Source: Methanobacteriota archaeon (GTDB lineage Archaea; Thermoplasmatota; JASEFT01; JAUWIS01). Taken from it: a stretch of DNA of 5,391 nt. Positions 5,127 through 5,391 of the stretch are shown here, piece after piece. Every line of letters starts with the position of its first letter. The first letter of the stretch is position 1. A model generated the notes under the pieces. It saw only the letters and a list, made by a program, of their open reading frames with translations, did not search any database and was not told where the DNA came from. Where the stretch lies: NCBI GenBank assembly GCA_030605245.1, contig JAUWIS010000066.1, positions 1 through 5,391 on the forward strand, read 5' to 3'. The position numbers were made by a program, and so were the translations under genes.

Positions 5127-5391
5127 ATGGAGTATAAACTTGCTGTTGCTGTCAGGAATGATCTGAGAATGTCTAAAGGCAAAACAGCTGTCCAGGTTGC
5201 GCATGCATCTGTTAGCTGTGCATTAAAAGCAAAAACAAAAAACAAAAAATGGTTTAAATCCTGGTACAATGAAGGGCAGAGAAAAATCGTGGTTAAAGCA
5301 GAAAATTTGGAAATTCTTTATGAACTTAAATCAATAGCGGAAAAGAAAAAACTAACAACCTCCCTTGTTGAAGATGCCGGTTTAACTGAGG
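5127..5391 (+). CDS. pth2: Peptidyl-tRNA hydrolase, Pth2 type (cut by right edge)
   Basis: The first 88 codons of an archaeal/eukaryotic-type peptidyl-tRNA hydrolase. Pth2 cleaves the ester bond of peptidyl-tRNAs that drop off the ribosome and so recycles tRNA in the cytoplasm. The family is clear from YKLAVAVRNDLRMSKGKTAVQVAHA (residues 3-27), which contains the conserved MSKGK loop with Lys17 and Lys19, Gln23 and His26. Further support is the WYNEGQRKIVVKAEN segment (46-60) and VEDAGLT (81-87), equivalent to the DAGRT active-site motif. Family members are about 115-120 aa, so roughly the last 30 residues, including the GTxT end, lie outside the window. In the DAGxT motif the usual Arg is Leu here. 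This gene is the best evidence that the window is archaeal, since bacteria normally use the unrelated Pth1. Confidence 0.95.
   Translation, partial: MEYKLAVAVRNDLRMSKGKTAVQVAHASVSCALKAKTKNKKWFKSWYNEGQRKIVVKAENLEILYELKSIAEKKKLTTSLVEDAGLTE

Larger units (their letters stand above)
5063..5137 (+). other. 24-codon reading frame bridging the 86-aa gene and pth2
   Basis: An ATG at 5063 overlaps the stop of the 86-aa gene as ATGA and opens a frame ending in TAA at 5135-5137, inside the first codons of pth2. The product would be a 24-residue peptide containing ENFFKEKVFS. A purine stretch (GGGGAAA) lies just upstream. It could be a coupled leader peptide that carries ribosomes to pth2, but so short a frame can easily be chance, and its central codons are simply the inverted repeat. 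The pth2 gene has its own good ribosome binding site and does not need it. Confidence 0.2.

Overview
The window is a stretch of AT-rich genome, most likely archaeal. The archaeal signs are a bacterial-type-2 peptidyl-tRNA hydrolase (Pth2) at the right edge, Shine-Dalgarno motifs of the GGTGA/GGAGGTGA type, TTTATAT-type TATA boxes about 26-27 bases upstream of starts that lack a Shine-Dalgarno (leaderless layout), and small proteins of archaeal character (a CxxC/CxxC zinc ribbon and a DUF1616-like membrane protein). The lineage below domain level cannot be fixed from these genes.

Positions 181-4397 (minus strand) hold a complete four-gene glycine cleavage operon transcribed in the order gcvT, gcvH, gcvPA, gcvPB. 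It is tightly packed: gcvT and gcvH are 11 bases apart, with the gcvT stop codon sharing a base with the gcvH Shine-Dalgarno; gcvH and gcvPA overlap by 4 bases (ATGA); gcvPA and gcvPB overlap by 8 bases, with a strong Shine-Dalgarno for gcvPB inside gcvPA. GcvPA and GcvPB together form the PLP-dependent glycine decarboxylase, which loads an aminomethyl group onto the lipoyl arm of GcvH. GcvT transfers the one-carbon unit to a tetrahydropterin and releases ammonia. The fourth component (dihydrolipoyl dehydrogenase) and the lipoylation enzymes are not in the window. All four reading frames are intact and carry their family's key residues.

Positions 1-144 (minus strand) are the N-terminal 48 codons of a small zinc-ribbon protein that runs off the left edge. 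It appears to have its own promoter just behind gcvPB and to be translated leaderless.

Positions 4398-4474 are a 77-base divergent promoter region between gcvT and a plus-strand cluster. It is very AT-rich, has a TATA box lying inside a dyad, and has no room for a tandem glycine riboswitch.

Positions 4475-5391 (plus strand) hold three co-directional genes: a three-helix DUF1616-like membrane protein (119 aa), an 86-aa soluble beta-rich protein of unknown function that overlaps it by 29 bases, and pth2 (cut by the right edge). Between the last two lies a perfect 12-bp inverted repeat, inside a 24-codon reading frame that bridges them by overlaps. I saw no tRNA or rRNA genes, CRISPR arrays, insertion sequences or broken genes.
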